A stretch of 64,000 nt of DNA from Ahrensia kielensis DSM 5890 (GTDB lineage: Bacteria > Pseudomonadota > Alphaproteobacteria > Rhizobiales > Rhizobiaceae). Shown in pieces: positions 19,496 through 29,407 of this stretch; the stretch's first letter is position 1, and each line of letters begins with the position of its first letter. The stretch is taken from positions 582,355 to 646,354 of the forward strand of contig NZ_KB894529.1 in NCBI RefSeq assembly GCF_000374465.1. Reading direction: 5' to 3'. The notes under the pieces were generated by a model. The model was not told where the DNA came from. It searched no databases and was given only the letters and a program-made list of their open reading frames with translations. A program made the translations under genes and the position numbers.

Positions 19496-20506
19496 TCAAA
19501 CCTTCTTTTTGCTCCAGTCTGCGCGCTGAAGCCAAACTGCCGTAATGATGATCAAGCCCTGCATCGTACCGTTTAGGTAGTTGGAGATCACATCTGTAAA
19601 ATTGAGAATATTGCCGATGGTCGTTAAAATCAGCGCACCTAAAATGGTGCCGCCAACACGGCCATAACCGCCTTTAAGGACTGTACCGCCGATAATCACA
19701 GCCGCGATTGCTTCCAACTCCCACAAAACACCCGTTGAGGCAGAAGCTGAACCAAGGCGCGGCACATAAATTATTGTCGCAAGCGCAACGCAAAATCCCT
19801 GAATGACATAGGTTGTTGTTTTGATACGATCGACATTAACCGCTGAATATTTCGCAACGCTCTCATTTGAACCGATCGCCGTGCAATAGCGTCCAAAGGC
19901 TGTGCGGTTTAGAATGACCCAGCCAGCAACAGCTACACCTATGAAAACCCAGACAGGGATCGGCAGTCCTGCGAAACTATCATAATAGACAGGACGGTAT
20001 GTGCCGCGCAGGTCAAAGCTTAGTGACAAGGTTCCACCATCTGCAAAGTAAGTAACAAGCGAGCGGTAAATACCCATTGTTCCCAGCGTCACGATAAATG
20101 CTTCGATTTTTCCTTTTGTCGTCAGAACGCCGTTAATCCAGCCAGCGCCAACGCCCAAAATAAGGCTACAACCGCAACCGATTAAAATCGTCGTTACGCC
20201 AGCGCCAAATGTGCCGATTAGATTATTCATGATGATGATCATGACGCCGGAAATAACAGCTGCCATGGACCCAACAGAAAGGTCAATTCCGCCAGCAGTG
20301 ATAACAAATGTTGCGCCCACCGCAATAATGCCAATGAAGGCGGAACGCGTAAGCAAGTTTGTAATATTGCCTTCGCTTAAAAAGGCTGAATTGAGCGAGT
20401 AGCCAACGATGCACAGTATCAACAGTGCCAGCGCTGGACCCATCGCTTTTAAGTCAAGCCGGAATGCCCTTTTGCTTTGCTTATTTATGACTTCAGTATC
20501 GGACAT
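19496..20506 (-). CDS. sugar ABC transporter permease (RbsC-like)
   Basis: Integral membrane protein of 336 residues of the BPD_transp_2 family, with about eight to ten hydrophobic segments. Family marks are FVITAGGIDLSVGSMAAVISGV near residue 66 and ELEAIAAVIIGGTVLKGGYGRVGGT near 258, the region that contacts the ATPase. The start is the ATG at 20506, which overlaps the ATPase stop as TGATG; AAGGAGG lies just upstream. It forms the channel of the sugar importer. Confidence 0.9.
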   Translation of the reverse strand: MSDTEVINKQSKRAFRLDLKAMGPALALLILCIVGYSLNSAFLSEGNITNLLTRSAFIGIIAVGATFVITAGGIDLSVGSMAAVISGVMIIIMNNLIGTFGAGVTTILIGCGCSLILGVGAGWINGVLTTKGKIEAFIVTLGTMGIYRSLVTYFADGGTLSLSFDLRGTYRPVYYDSFAGLPIPVWVFIGVAVAGWVILNRTAFGRYCTAIGSNESVAKYSAVNVDRIKTTTYVIQGFCVALATIIYVPRLGSASASTGVLWELEAIAAVIIGGTVLKGGYGRVGGTILGALILTTIGNILNFTDVISNYLNGTMQGLIIITAVWLQRADWSKKKV

Positions 20507-22023
20507 CAACTTGCCTCCTTAAGGCCGGCTGCATAGCGCATAATTTCATTCTCATTAATTTCATTGCCAGACAGAACGCCCATTATTCGCCCTTCCCGCA
20601 TGACGAATACGCGATGGCAAATGCCGATGATTTCAGGCATCTCCGACGAGATCACGACAACCGAAACGCCTTCTGCAGCGAGCGCTGCAATGAAGTGATA
20701 AATCTGTTGTTTCGTGCCTACATCGATACCACGCGTCGGCTCATCCACGATGATAACGCGCGGGTCAGTTTCCATCATTTTGGCAAGCAAAAGCTTTTGC
20801 TGATTACCGCCGGACAAGTCGCCCACACTTATATCTGCGTCACGTGTTCGAATATCAAAACGGCGAATGCCGCGCGCAAGTGCTTTTTCTTCTGCCTTCT
20901 GATCGATCATCATATTTTTGATGAACTTAGGAAGCGAAAACAGGCTCATATTGGGCGCCATTTTCTGCGCGAGTAAAAGCCCCTTACCTTTTCGGTCTTT
21001 AGTCAAATAGGAAAGGCCAGCATTACGTGCCTGTGACACGGATTTATAATTGACGACTTCGTTGTTGAACCGAACAACACCTGAATCAACAGGAAGAAGG
21101 CCGCAAATCGCCTCAAACAATTCAGTACGACCAGAACCAACAAGGCCGGAGAACCCAAGTATCTCGCCCTTGCGTAAATCGAAGCTGACATTTTTTACTT
21201 TACCAGCACTAAGATTTTCTGCAGCCAAAATGACAGGTGCATCAACATCCACCTCATCCATTGGCGGATACAAATCGGACAATTCACGCCCAACCATCAT
21301 TTGAGCCATGTCGTCTAGAGACAACGTCGATGTGGGCTTGGTTCCTATCCATTGGCCGTCGCGCATAATCGTGACGCGGTCAGAAATCTCTTTCACTTCG
21401 GCAAGCTTATGCGAGACAAAGACAATACCAACGCCGCGCTTTTTCAGCTGCTTAACCTGCTGGAAAAACAGTTCTGTTTCAGACGGCGTTAGAACAGCTG
21501 TTGGCTCATCCATAATAAGAATGCGCGCATTACGGTTCATCGCCTTCGTGATTTCGACCATTTGCTTTTGCGCAATAGACAAATCAGAAATCCGCGCAGT
21601 CGGTGCGATATCCAATCCAACCTGCTCTAAAAGTACTTCAACCTGACGGCGCATGGTCAAGCGATCTAAAAATCCACGTGATGTTAGCTCACGCCCGAGG
21701 AAAATATTTTCCTCTACAGTCATCTGTTCTGCAAGGTTGAGTTCTTGGTGAATGAGAACAATGCCTAAATCTTCTGCTTCGCCATTAGGCGGAAGATCGG
21801 TCTGCGCACCATCCAATAAAATACTGCCAGAGGTTGGCGGCTCAAAGCCAGCCAAAATTTTCATAAGCGTTGATTTTCCAGCGCCATTCTCACCGATCAG
21901 GGCGTGAACTTCACCTTCGCATATATCAAAACTAACGCTAAAAAGTACGGGAACTGCGCCGAAGGATTTGCTAATCCTATTGGCAGCCAAAACACACTTA
22001 GGCGCATTTGCGCTGTATTCCAT
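20506..22023 (-). CDS. sugar ABC transporter ATP-binding protein (RbsA-like, two domains)
   Basis: Tandem ATPase of 505 residues from ATG at 22023, chosen for GGGAGGAGGGGCT before it. Domain one has Walker A GENGAGKSTLMKIL near residue 46, a signature region DLSIAQKQMVEI, and Walker B ILIMDEPTAVLT. Domain two has the degenerate P-loop GLVGSGRTELFEAI near 290, signature LSGGNQQKLLLAK near 402, and VIIVDEPTRGIDVGT. This asymmetric arrangement is normal for RbsA/MglA. First gene of the minus-strand operon, facing the LacI gene across two operators. Confidence 0.93.
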   Translation of the reverse strand: MEYSANAPKCVLAANRISKSFGAVPVLFSVSFDICEGEVHALIGENGAGKSTLMKILAGFEPPTSGSILLDGAQTDLPPNGEAEDLGIVLIHQELNLAEQMTVEENIFLGRELTSRGFLDRLTMRRQVEVLLEQVGLDIAPTARISDLSIAQKQMVEITKAMNRNARILIMDEPTAVLTPSETELFFQQVKQLKKRGVGIVFVSHKLAEVKEISDRVTIMRDGQWIGTKPTSTLSLDDMAQMMVGRELSDLYPPMDEVDVDAPVILAAENLSAGKVKNVSFDLRKGEILGFSGLVGSGRTELFEAICGLLPVDSGVVRFNNEVVNYKSVSQARNAGLSYLTKDRKGKGLLLAQKMAPNMSLFSLPKFIKNMMIDQKAEEKALARGIRRFDIRTRDADISVGDLSGGNQQKLLLAKMMETDPRVIIVDEPTRGIDVGTKQQIYHFIAALAAEGVSVVVISSEMPEIIGICHRVFVMREGRIMGVLSGNEINENEIMRYAAGLKEAS

Positions 22024-22065
22024 AGCCCCTCCTCCCAAAGGCGCCAGCATTTGCCAGCCGCATTT

Positions 22066-22081
22066 ATGTAAACCTTTTCAT
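22066..22081. promoter_or_regulatory. LacI-type operator, copy 1
   Basis: ATGTAAACCTTTTCAT is a near-palindrome that differs from the perfect copy at 22087 by one base. It lies between the divergent ATPase and LacI genes, closer to the ATPase start at 22023. Central CC with flanking AAA/TTT is typical of LacI-family sites. Assignment to the adjacent LacI protein is inference. Confidence 0.65.
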
Positions 22082-22086
22082 TAGCG

Positions 22087-22102
22087 ATGTAAACCTTTAC
22101 AT
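22087..22102. promoter_or_regulatory. LacI-type operator, copy 2 (perfect palindrome)
   Basis: ATGTAAACCTTTACAT has perfect 7-base arms around CC. Its start is 21 bases from that of copy 1, that is two helical turns, so two dimers could bind the same face of the DNA. Expected to control the sugar ABC operon and possibly the lacI-family gene. Confidence 0.7.
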
Positions 22103-22221
22103 AATCACCTCAGTCTCTATTGGCAGTGGAAAAGAATGCTTTTTTCGACACTGGACGCATACAATAGATTAAACTGATTTGATTGGGTGTAATTCAAACC
22201 CATTAAAGCGAAGGAACGGCA

Positions 22222-23253
22222 TTGGATAAAATCCCTGCAAAACAAGCGACCATCGATGATGTAGCAAAACTTGCAGGTGTGTCGATTGCAACGGTTAGCC
22301 GCGCTTTGCACCTGCCGGAAAAAGTATCCGAGAGCACCCGCAAGAAGGTTACAGCAGCGATTGCACGTACAGGCTACCGCGCAAACGCAATGGCGCAAAA
22401 CCTTCGCATGCAGCGATCCAAGATGGTCATGGTGCTGGCGCGTTCAATTTCTGATTCCAATTTTCCAGGTATTTTAACCGGACTAGAACGGGTCGCAAAT
22501 GCGCGCGGCTACGGGTTACTTATTGGCTCGACCGAAGGCAATGTTGAGCTGGAAGAAAACTATACGCGCTTTATGGCGTCTGGCATGGCCGATGGCTTGA
22601 TATTGCTTACAGGAAGCATGCCAACGTCTTCTTGGCGGCACGGGCCTGCGAAAAGATTACCGCCTATGGTGTCTGTCTCACACCCGATAGATCATGCGGA
22701 TGTAAGCTATGTTGGCGTTGATAATTTTAGCGCCTCTAAGCTCGCCGTTGAGTATTTAATTTCGCTTGGCCACCGACGTATCGCCTATATCTCAGGCCCG
22801 CAAGGAGACACAATTTCAGAGCTTCGCCACCAAGGATATTGCGCGGCGCTTGCCAATGCTTTTGACGAAAGTTTGGTTTGGAAAGTCAATGGAAATGGCA
22901 CAAGCGAAGGCGGACGCGCTGCGATTGAACGCCTGTTTATCAAGGATACTCTGCCGACGGCATTTTTTTGCTACAACGACAATACTGCCATCGGCGCGAT
23001 TAGCGCTATTCAATCACGTGGCCTCACTGTGCCAAAAGATTTTTCAGTCATAGGCTTTGATGACATACCTTTTGCGAGCAATGTAACACCATCGCTCACG
23101 ACTATTCGTCAGCCCCGCAGCCAAATCGGCGAAATGGCCATGAACCATTTGCTGGATAATTTACCTGATCGGAGCATTCCTATCGAGAGCGCTCTTTTGC
23201 ACGGTGATCTCATTGTGCGCAGCTCATGTGCTGGCCCAAGAACGCAGTTTTAA
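22222..23253 (+). CDS. LacI-family regulator of the sugar ABC operon
   Basis: Repressor of 343 residues. The helix-turn-helix ATIDDVAKLAGVSIATVSRAL at residues 8-28 and hinge-proximal KVSESTRKKVTAAIARTGYRAN are textbook LacI. The rest is a periplasmic-binding-protein-like sensor domain (AFFCYNDNTAIGAISAIQ, DFSVIGFDDIPFASNVTPSL). The probable start is TTG at 22222 after GAAGGAAC. It is divergent from the sugar importer and probably binds the two palindromes at 22066 and 22087, releasing them when the sugar or a derivative is present. Confidence 0.92.
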   Translation: MDKIPAKQATIDDVAKLAGVSIATVSRALHLPEKVSESTRKKVTAAIARTGYRANAMAQNLRMQRSKMVMVLARSISDSNFPGILTGLERVANARGYGLLIGSTEGNVELEENYTRFMASGMADGLILLTGSMPTSSWRHGPAKRLPPMVSVSHPIDHADVSYVGVDNFSASKLAVEYLISLGHRRIAYISGPQGDTISELRHQGYCAALANAFDESLVWKVNGNGTSEGGRAAIERLFIKDTLPTAFFCYNDNTAIGAISAIQSRGLTVPKDFSVIGFDDIPFASNVTPSLTTIRQPRSQIGEMAMNHLLDNLPDRSIPIESALLHGDLIVRSSCAGPRTQF

Positions 23254-23269
23254 AACGCCCCTTATACGC

Positions 23270-23289
23270 AACGAGCAATGCTGCTCGTT
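23270..23289. terminator. hairpin between convergent lacI and dctM-like genes
   Basis: AACGAGCA (23270-23277) pairs perfectly with TGCTCGTT (23282-23289) around a 4-base loop in the 37-base gap between two convergent genes. T-tracts are weak on both sides, so it is a probable bidirectional terminator of moderate strength. Confidence 0.6.
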
Positions 23290-23290
23290 C

Positions 23291-24841
23291 TTAATAAAGA
23301 ACAGTGGGCAGCCAATTGGCGATTGAAGGGACGAACCAAATTATCATCATGCCCAACAATTGCAGACCGATAAACGGTGCAACACCTGCATAGATCATGC
23401 CGGTCGTAATTTCCTTAGGCGCAGCACCGCGCAAATAGAATAAAGAAAACCCAAAAGGCGGCGTTAAAAACGATGTCTGCAAATTGATCGCAACCAAAAT
23501 TGCCAACCAATAAGGATCATGACCCATCAAGATCAGCGGCGGAATAATCAACGGAAGCAAGATAACCGTGATCTCAACAAAATCGAGGAAGAAGCCTAGA
23601 ACAAAGATCAACACCATGCAGAAGAGCAGCGCCCCTTGAGGACCGCCCGGCATGTGTCCTAGCAACTCTTCGACCCGCTCTTCACCGCCAAGGCCGATAA
23701 AAACGAGCGAAAAAATACTGGCGGTCACAATGGTCGCAAAGATCATCGACGTGACTGTCATGGTCTGTGTCATTGCGGGTAGCAAGATACCAGAGCGCCA
23801 TGCGCGATTAAGCGAAACAATGATTGCTGCAACGCCTATGATCGCAAGAATGATATAAACGCCGCCCAATAGAAAATCTGCAATTTCCAGATCATTACGC
23901 TGGAAACGTACAGGCGCAATACCAGCAGCAATACCGAGAAAAAACAGTGCTGCTGCGCCGAACAAGATCAATTTCACAGAACCACCGCTTCGGTGTCCAG
24001 CCATAAGCAATGCGCCCATAGCGCCGACAGATGCAGCCTCGGTTGGTGTTGCCACGCCGCCAAGAATTGCGCCCAGCACCGCTATGATCAACAAGATCGG
24101 CGGCACGACAGCGGTAAAGATTGCTTCACGCGATGGCTTTTCCATCAGATCGGTTGCTGCTGGCGCATCGGTTGGTATGAGCCAAGCTCGTAGCAAAATG
24201 TAAATTATATAGATCGAAACCAGCATAAAGCCTGGCAGTAATGCACCAGCAAAAATTTGCCCCACTGAAATCGTCTCAATATTAAATTTGCCTTGCGCAT
24301 ATTGCGCTTGCTGAAACGAGTTAGACATCACATCTGACAGGATGATCAGCAATGTTGATGGCGGAATGATTTGCCCTAATGTGCCGGATGTACACACAAT
24401 GCCAGAAGCTAATCTAGGATTATATCCACTGCGCAACATGGTCGGCAAAGCGATCAATCCCATCGCGATAACTGTAGCACCCACAATGCCAGTTGAGGCA
24501 GCAAGCATTGCGCCCACAATAACAACAGACAATCCAAGCCCGCCGCGCAGGCCGCCGAACAATTGCCCCATCGTTTCTAGCAACTCCTCAGCGATCCGGC
24601 TTTTTTCAAGCACAACGCCCATGAAGACAAACAATGGAATGGCGATAAGAACGCTATTGGTTAGAACACCAAACACGCGTTGCCCAAGTGCGCCCAGAAG
24701 ACTGATATCCATTGTACCGGTCAGCCACCCAAGAAAGGCAAAAATGATCGCAATGCCTGAAATACTGAACGATACGGGAAAGCCCATTAGGATACAGCCG
24801 ATAAGGGCTGCAAACATAAGAAGGTCTAGTGGCAAGGTCAC
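23291..24841 (-). CDS. TRAP transporter large permease (DctM type)
   Basis: Polytopic membrane protein of 516 residues from a GTG at 24841 that overlaps the DctQ stop as GTGA. Start choice rests on that overlap and on the first residues, which begin directly with a membrane helix (LPLDLLMFAALIGCILMGFP). Typical DctM segments include GLSVVIVGAMLAASTGIVGATV, SGIVCTSGTLGQIIPPSTLL, and near the end LVAINLQTSFLTPPFGFSLFYLRG. An insertion of about 90 residues in the middle makes it longer than the common 430-residue form, as seen in the larger DctM subfamily. It moves a carboxylate-like solute with sodium. Confidence 0.9.
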   Translation of the reverse strand: MTLPLDLLMFAALIGCILMGFPVSFSISGIAIIFAFLGWLTGTMDISLLGALGQRVFGVLTNSVLIAIPLFVFMGVVLEKSRIAEELLETMGQLFGGLRGGLGLSVVIVGAMLAASTGIVGATVIAMGLIALPTMLRSGYNPRLASGIVCTSGTLGQIIPPSTLLIILSDVMSNSFQQAQYAQGKFNIETISVGQIFAGALLPGFMLVSIYIIYILLRAWLIPTDAPAATDLMEKPSREAIFTAVVPPILLIIAVLGAILGGVATPTEAASVGAMGALLMAGHRSGGSVKLILFGAAALFFLGIAAGIAPVRFQRNDLEIADFLLGGVYIILAIIGVAAIIVSLNRAWRSGILLPAMTQTMTVTSMIFATIVTASIFSLVFIGLGGEERVEELLGHMPGGPQGALLFCMVLIFVLGFFLDFVEITVILLPLIIPPLILMGHDPYWLAILVAINLQTSFLTPPFGFSLFYLRGAAPKEITTGMIYAGVAPFIGLQLLGMMIIWFVPSIANWLPTVLY

Positions 24842-25341
24842 AAAGCTTCTCCTCTGCGACGCAGAATATTTGCCAATAGGCATGATATGGATTGTATAAT
24901 GAGCAAGCCGCAAAAAGCTGGAATAAGCGATTTCAGCAAGAAGGAAGCAGGAATGCCACCGACCGAAATCGGGCCTTCCAAAATCTTCCATGAATTGGCG
25001 ACCGAAGGCCACGACCAATAAGCAAGAATGGCCATTGAAGGAATAAGCAAGACGAGATGCCCGAATATATCAATGGTGGCTTTTCGTTTTATATCGGAAC
25101 TTGCGTAGAAAATATCGACACGCACATGGTCGTCGACCAGAAGCGTATATCCGGCACCCAACATAAATAGCGTCGAGTGAAGGTATAAAACGCTTTCATT
25201 GACAGCAATGCTGCTGAAGCCAAAAACGTAGCGAAACAGAACAATGGCGAACTGAATGAGAACCATAAGGATCGCAGCCCAACGCACAACCAATCCCACA
25301 TTACGATTGATGGCGTCCAATCTTCCAATCAACTTCTGCAT
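24838..25341 (-). CDS. TRAP transporter small permease (DctQ type)
   Basis: Four-helix membrane protein of 167 residues from the ATG at 25341, preceded by GGGAGAAGC. Helices lie near residues 14-37, 45-70, 85-105 and 128-150. RYVFGFSSIAVNESVLYLHSTLF and LLVDDHVRVDIFYA match the DctQ signature, including the VRVD segment. It pairs with the DctM subunit encoded next, overlapping it by four bases. It is separated from the upstream binding-protein gene by a GC hairpin. Confidence 0.88.
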   Translation of the reverse strand: MQKLIGRLDAINRNVGLVVRWAAILMVLIQFAIVLFRYVFGFSSIAVNESVLYLHSTLFMLGAGYTLLVDDHVRVDIFYASSDIKRKATIDIFGHLVLLIPSMAILAYWSWPSVANSWKILEGPISVGGIPASFLLKSLIPAFCGLLIIQSISCLLANILRRRGEAL

Positions 25342-25360
25342 TGCTTCTCCCAAGGCAAAA

Positions 25361-25386
25361 TGCCGGCGGCTTTGACGTCGCCGGCA
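25361..25386 (-). terminator. GC hairpin between dctP-like and dctQ-like genes
   Basis: TGCCGGCG (25361-25368) pairs perfectly with CGCCGGCA (25379-25386), loop of 10 bases. It follows the binding-protein gene by 12 bases and has no T-tract, so a 3'-stabilising or partial-termination role is more likely than full termination. Confidence 0.5.
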
Positions 25387-25398
25387 GTGATTTTATAA

Positions 25399-26493
25399 TC
25401 AGTAATTCAGCACAGATGCACGTGCGTTCATTTGACCGTTATCGGCATAGACCATGTAGCGGCCAACTGAATCGCGGTAAGCAACGAAGCTTTCAGCAAT
25501 ACGCTTGACCAGCTCATCATCATCATCGCGCAAATCAGAGATTACTTCTTCGCCCGCTTTGCCCATCGCGGCGATAATATCGTCGGGCAGCTTTTTGACC
25601 TGAACACCTTCTTCATCAACCAGCTTTTTAAGCGCAAGCGCATGCTTGGTTGTGTATTCAGTCCAGACCGGATTGTAGAGGCTCTCACAAGCAAGGCTAA
25701 CCGCCATTTTCAGATCATCTGGCAATTCATTATAAACCTTCGCGTTTACAGCACATTCTTCTGCAGAAGAAGGCTCACCCACACCTGGCCAATAGTAATT
25801 CTTGGCAACTTGATGGAAGCCAAGCGCACTATCAGACCAAGGTCCGATAAATTCACCAGCATCAAGAGCGCCGGATTGAAGCGCCTGAAACATATCGCGG
25901 CCACCCATCGCTTGAACAGCCATACCAAGCTTTGAACACATCTCCGAAGCAAGGCCTGTGGTGCGGAATTTCAATCCCTTCAAATCTTCGACCGAGTTTA
26001 GCTCATTTTTAAACCAACCCTGCCACTGCGGGCCAGAATTGCCACACAGAAATGGTTTCAAGTCAAAACGGCCATACATTTCATCATAGAGTTCTTGGCC
26101 GCCGCCATGAGCAAGCCAGCCAACTTGCTCGTCAGCGCGCAAACCAAATGGCTGGGAACCAAACATCAAAATACCTTTTGACTTTGAACCCCAATAAGCA
26201 GGCACAGCATGGTAGAGTTCAGCAGTTCCTTCGCTAACGGCATCAAACACGCCGTTGCCTGGAACCAGTTCACCAGCAGCAAATAGCTTCACTTCAATTC
26301 GGCCACCAGAAAGAGCCGTGATACGGTCAGCAAGCATTTGCGCTGCAACGCCTGGGCCAGGTAAATTTTTCGGCCATGCCGTTACCATTTTCCACTGACG
26401 TATATCTTGCGCGATTGCCGGCGCAGCCAGACCCATTGTTGAAGCGGCAGCTGCCCCTGCAAGTCCTGTTGTGATAAATTGTCTTCTTTTCAT
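25399..26493 (-). CDS. TRAP transporter periplasmic binding protein (DctP type)
   Basis: Secreted protein of 364 residues. The N-terminus MKRRQFITTGLAGAAAASTM carries twin arginines followed by a hydrophobic stretch and APAIAQ, so Tat export is likely. The mature domain starts RQWKMVTAWPKNLPGPG and has LKGLKFRTTGLASEMCSKLG near residue 168, where the conserved arginine that binds a solute carboxylate is expected. GGRDMFQALQSGALDAGEF is also typical. It is the first gene of the TRAP operon. The group with MVTAWPKN often handles 2-oxoacids or similar; proximity to hut and a RidA gene hints at an amino-acid-derived acid. Confidence 0.88.
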   Translation of the reverse strand: MKRRQFITTGLAGAAAASTMGLAAPAIAQDIRQWKMVTAWPKNLPGPGVAAQMLADRITALSGGRIEVKLFAAGELVPGNGVFDAVSEGTAELYHAVPAYWGSKSKGILMFGSQPFGLRADEQVGWLAHGGGQELYDEMYGRFDLKPFLCGNSGPQWQGWFKNELNSVEDLKGLKFRTTGLASEMCSKLGMAVQAMGGRDMFQALQSGALDAGEFIGPWSDSALGFHQVAKNYYWPGVGEPSSAEECAVNAKVYNELPDDLKMAVSLACESLYNPVWTEYTTKHALALKKLVDEEGVQVKKLPDDIIAAMGKAGEEVISDLRDDDDELVKRIAESFVAYRDSVGRYMVYADNGQMNARASVLNY

Positions 26494-26522
26494 AACTTTA
26501 CTCCTCCAGTTTTAGTTATTAT

Positions 26523-26864
26523 TCAGTCATATGCAGCGTCGATAATAATTTCGACTTTTAGTTCTGGCCGTGCAAGCTTTGCTTCACCGCATGCACGCGC
26601 TGGCGCGAATCCTTCTGGCACCCATGCATTCCAAACTTCGTTTAATCCGTTAAAATCGCTCATATCTGCAAGCCAGATCGTGGCACGAAGCATTTTTTCG
26701 CGTGACGATCCCGCTTGACTTAAAAGCGCATCAACACGTGATAGACATTCTTTGGTCTGATCTTGGATCGTTGCGCCTTCCCCTACCTGCCCGGTGAGGT
26801 AAGCAACGCCATTATACTTCACTATTTTTGACGCTCTTGCATTGGTTTCAATCCGCTCGATCAT
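26523..26864 (-). CDS. RidA family protein
   Basis: Small protein of 113 residues from ATG at 26864, preceded by AAGGAC. It matches the YjgF/YER057c/UK114 fold: [23 protein letters not shown] near residue 19, [21 protein letters not shown] near 58, and the conserved arginine in [14 protein letters not shown] near residue 87. RidA members hydrolyse reactive enamine/imine intermediates released by PLP enzymes. It lies between the TRAP operon and hutU on the same strand, with 69 bases to hutU, so it could be read through from hut. Confidence 0.85.
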   Translation of the reverse strand: MIERIETNARASKIVKYNGVAYLTGQVGEGATIQDQTKECLSRVDALLSQAGSSREKMLRATIWLADMSDFNGLNEVWNAWVPEGFAPARACGEAKLARPELKVEIIIDAAYD

Positions 26865-26933
26865 GTCATGTCCTTTTTTCATTAATGCGTTCAGCTAACC
26901 CTCAAACTTGCTGAAAGTCTATCGCCAGCGCGA

Positions 26934-28610
26934 TTAGAGAATAGCTGGAAGATTAAGGTTATGTTCACGCGCGCACTCAATGGCTTCCTCATATCCTGCG
27001 TCTGCATGACGCCAAACACCGGACGCTGGATCATTCCAAAGAACTCTTTCCAACCGCTTAGCCGCAGCCTCAGTACCATCGGCACAAATCACGACACCTG
27101 AATGTTGTGAGAAGCCCATGCCAACGCCGCCGCCATGGTGGATGGACACCCAAGTTGCACCCGAAGCTGTGTTGACCAATGCATTGAGAAGCGGCCAATC
27201 AGACACCGCATCAGAGCCATCTTTCATGGCTTCCGTTTCACGGTTCGGAGAGGCAACCGAGCCTGAATCAAGATGATCGCGGCCAATGACAACGGGCGCT
27301 TTCAATTCACCAGATGCCACCATTTCATTGAACGCTAATCCGGCTTTGTGCCTGTCGCCCAAACCGATCCAGCAAATACGAGCTGGCAAGCCCTGAAACG
27401 CAATCCGGTCACGCGCCATATCCAACCAATTGTGCAGATGCTCATTATCTGGAAACAGCTCTTTCATCTTGGCGTCGGTTTTATAAATATCCTCTGGATC
27501 ACCAGACAGGGCACACCAGCGGAAGGGACCGATACCGCGGCAGAAAAGAGGTCTTATGTAAGCTGGAACGAAGCCGGGGAATGCAAACGCATCTTCTAGG
27601 CCTTCATCCAAAGCGACCTGACGAATGTTGTTGCCATAATCGAGCGTCGGGACACCAGCATTCCAGAAATCCACCATTGCTTTGACATGAATTTTCATGC
27701 TGGCGCGAGCAGCTTTTTCAACTTCTTTGGGGGCGCTTTCACGTTTTTCGCGCCACTCAGCCATTGTCCAACCTTGCGGCAAATATCCATTGATTGGATC
27801 GTGCGCGCTGGTCTGGTCCGTTACGATATCAGGACGGATACCGCGCTTGTATAGTTCAGGGAAAATATCTGCAGCATTACCCAATAGCGCAACGGATTTT
27901 GCTTCACCAGCTTTGGTCCAGCGCTCAATCAATTCAAGCGCCTCATCAAGGCTTTCTGTTTTTTCATCAATGTATCGGGTGCGAAGGCGGAAATCGATGC
28001 TGTCGGGATTACACTCAACCGCCAGACAACAGGCACCCGCCATGACAGCTGCCAATGGTTGCGCGCCGCCCATGCCGCCAAGGCCGCCGGTCAATATCCA
28101 CTTGCCAGTCAAATCACCATTATAATGCTGACGGCCTGCCTCTGCGAAAGTCTCATATGTGCCTTGCACGATGCCCTGACTGCCGATGTAAATCCATGAT
28201 CCAGCAGTCATCTGGCCATACATCGCCAGACCTTTTTTATCGAGTTCATTAAAATGATCCCAATTGGCCCAATGTGGCACTAAGTTCGAATTGGCGATCA
28301 AGACGCGTGGCGCATCCACATGGGTTTTAACAACAGCAACGGGCTTACCTGATTGAACAAGCAAGGTCTCATCTTCATTCAGTTTTTTGAGGCTATCGAC
28401 GATAAGATCGAAATCCTTCCATGTACGCGCTGCGCGCCCAATGCCGCCATAAACAACCAGTTCATGTGGGTTTTCTGCGACATCTGGATGTAGATTATTC
28501 ATCAACATGCGCATTGGCGCTTCGGTCAACCAGCTCTTACAGGTGATCTCAGTTCCGGTCGGCGGATATATATCGCGTTGATTGTGTCTAGGATTGATCG
28601 GCGTGTTCAT
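26934..28610 (-). CDS. hutU: urocanate hydratase
   Basis: NAD-dependent urocanase of 558 residues, standard length. Visible signatures include [20 protein letters not shown] at the start, [19 protein letters not shown] near residue 168, [22 protein letters not shown] near 345, and [17 protein letters not shown] near 492. It converts urocanate to imidazolone propionate, step two of histidine breakdown. It is the last gene of hutI-hutH-hutG-hutU and overlaps hutG by four bases. Confidence 0.96.
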   Translation of the reverse strand: MNTPINPRHNQRDIYPPTGTEITCKSWLTEAPMRMLMNNLHPDVAENPHELVVYGGIGRAARTWKDFDLIVDSLKKLNEDETLLVQSGKPVAVVKTHVDAPRVLIANSNLVPHWANWDHFNELDKKGLAMYGQMTAGSWIYIGSQGIVQGTYETFAEAGRQHYNGDLTGKWILTGGLGGMGGAQPLAAVMAGACCLAVECNPDSIDFRLRTRYIDEKTESLDEALELIERWTKAGEAKSVALLGNAADIFPELYKRGIRPDIVTDQTSAHDPINGYLPQGWTMAEWREKRESAPKEVEKAARASMKIHVKAMVDFWNAGVPTLDYGNNIRQVALDEGLEDAFAFPGFVPAYIRPLFCRGIGPFRWCALSGDPEDIYKTDAKMKELFPDNEHLHNWLDMARDRIAFQGLPARICWIGLGDRHKAGLAFNEMVASGELKAPVVIGRDHLDSGSVASPNRETEAMKDGSDAVSDWPLLNALVNTASGATWVSIHHGGGVGMGFSQHSGVVICADGTEAAAKRLERVLWNDPASGVWRHADAGYEEAIECAREHNLNLPAIL

Positions 28611-29407
28611 GCTCTTTCTCCCTGTGCAGGTGAAAATTTTTCGAGTTGTTTTAAAATATCATCAAGATGGACACGCAGGCGCTTGGCCTTGTGCGCATCA
28701 TAATCGAAGGGCAATTGCTCTGTTTGTAAATAATTGGCTTGTGCCAATTCCATCTGAATAGCGTGGAAGCCTTCAGCCGGTTTTCCGTAGTGACGCGTGG
28801 TCCAACCACCTTTGAAGCGGCCATTGAGAACGTTGGTGAAACCGTCTGCATTTTTACAAATATCTACGACTGTTTTCTCAATGATTGGATCACAGGTTAA
28901 GCCACCATTTGTGCCAATATTGAAATCGGGAAGTGTTCCATCAAAAAGAAATGGGATGTTTGAGCGAATAGAATGGCAGTCATATAGGATCACGAAACCA
29001 TGTATCGCATGGACGCGCTTCAACTCTGCATCAAGCGCTGCATGATATACAGCATGCCATTCTAATCTGCGCTCTTCAATTTCAGCACTTGTTGGGTCGT
29101 TGAGCCATAAGCGCTCACCATCAAAATCCGTCAAAGGAACCAGTCCGGTGGTGTTCTGCCCTGGATAAAGACTAACGCCAGATGGATCACGATTAGCATC
29201 AACAACATAGCGGTGAAACAAAGCGCGCACTGATGTGACATCTGATGACAGACCCTCATAAAGGCGATCAATATGCCAGTCGGTATCAGCAAGTGTTTTG
29301 CCTAAATCCGTCAGCTCATCAAAGATGGGTTTTGGAACAAATGTGCCTGTGTGGGGAAGCCCTAAAACGATAGGACTGCTGCCTTGTTTGACGTCTACCG
29401 GCTTCAT
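28607..29407 (-). CDS. hutG: N-formylglutamate deformylase
   Basis: Protein of 266 residues of the N-formylglutamate amidohydrolase family: [15 protein letters not shown] at the start, [10 protein letters not shown] near residue 40, [20 protein letters not shown] near 68, and [12 protein letters not shown] near 145 with likely metal or catalytic histidine. It hydrolyses N-formylglutamate to glutamate and formate. Together with hutF on the opposite strand it completes the five-step route in which ammonia rather than formamide is lost. Overlaps hutH and hutU by four bases each. Confidence 0.93.
   Translation of the reverse strand: MKPVDVKQGSSPIVLGLPHTGTFVPKPIFDELTDLGKTLADTDWHIDRLYEGLSSDVTSVRALFHRYVVDANRDPSGVSLYPGQNTTGLVPLTDFDGERLWLNDPTSAEIEERRLEWHAVYHAALDAELKRVHAIHGFVILYDCHSIRSNIPFLFDGTLPDFNIGTNGGLTCDPIIEKTVVDICKNADGFTNVLNGRFKGGWTTRHYGKPAEGFHAIQMELAQANYLQTEQLPFDYDAHKAKRLRVHLDDILKQLEKFSPAQGERA

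Noticed and set aside
28607..29407. hutG considered as the missing kynurenine formamidase
   Set aside because: It has clear N-formylglutamate deformylase signatures and is locked in the hut operon by overlapping codons.
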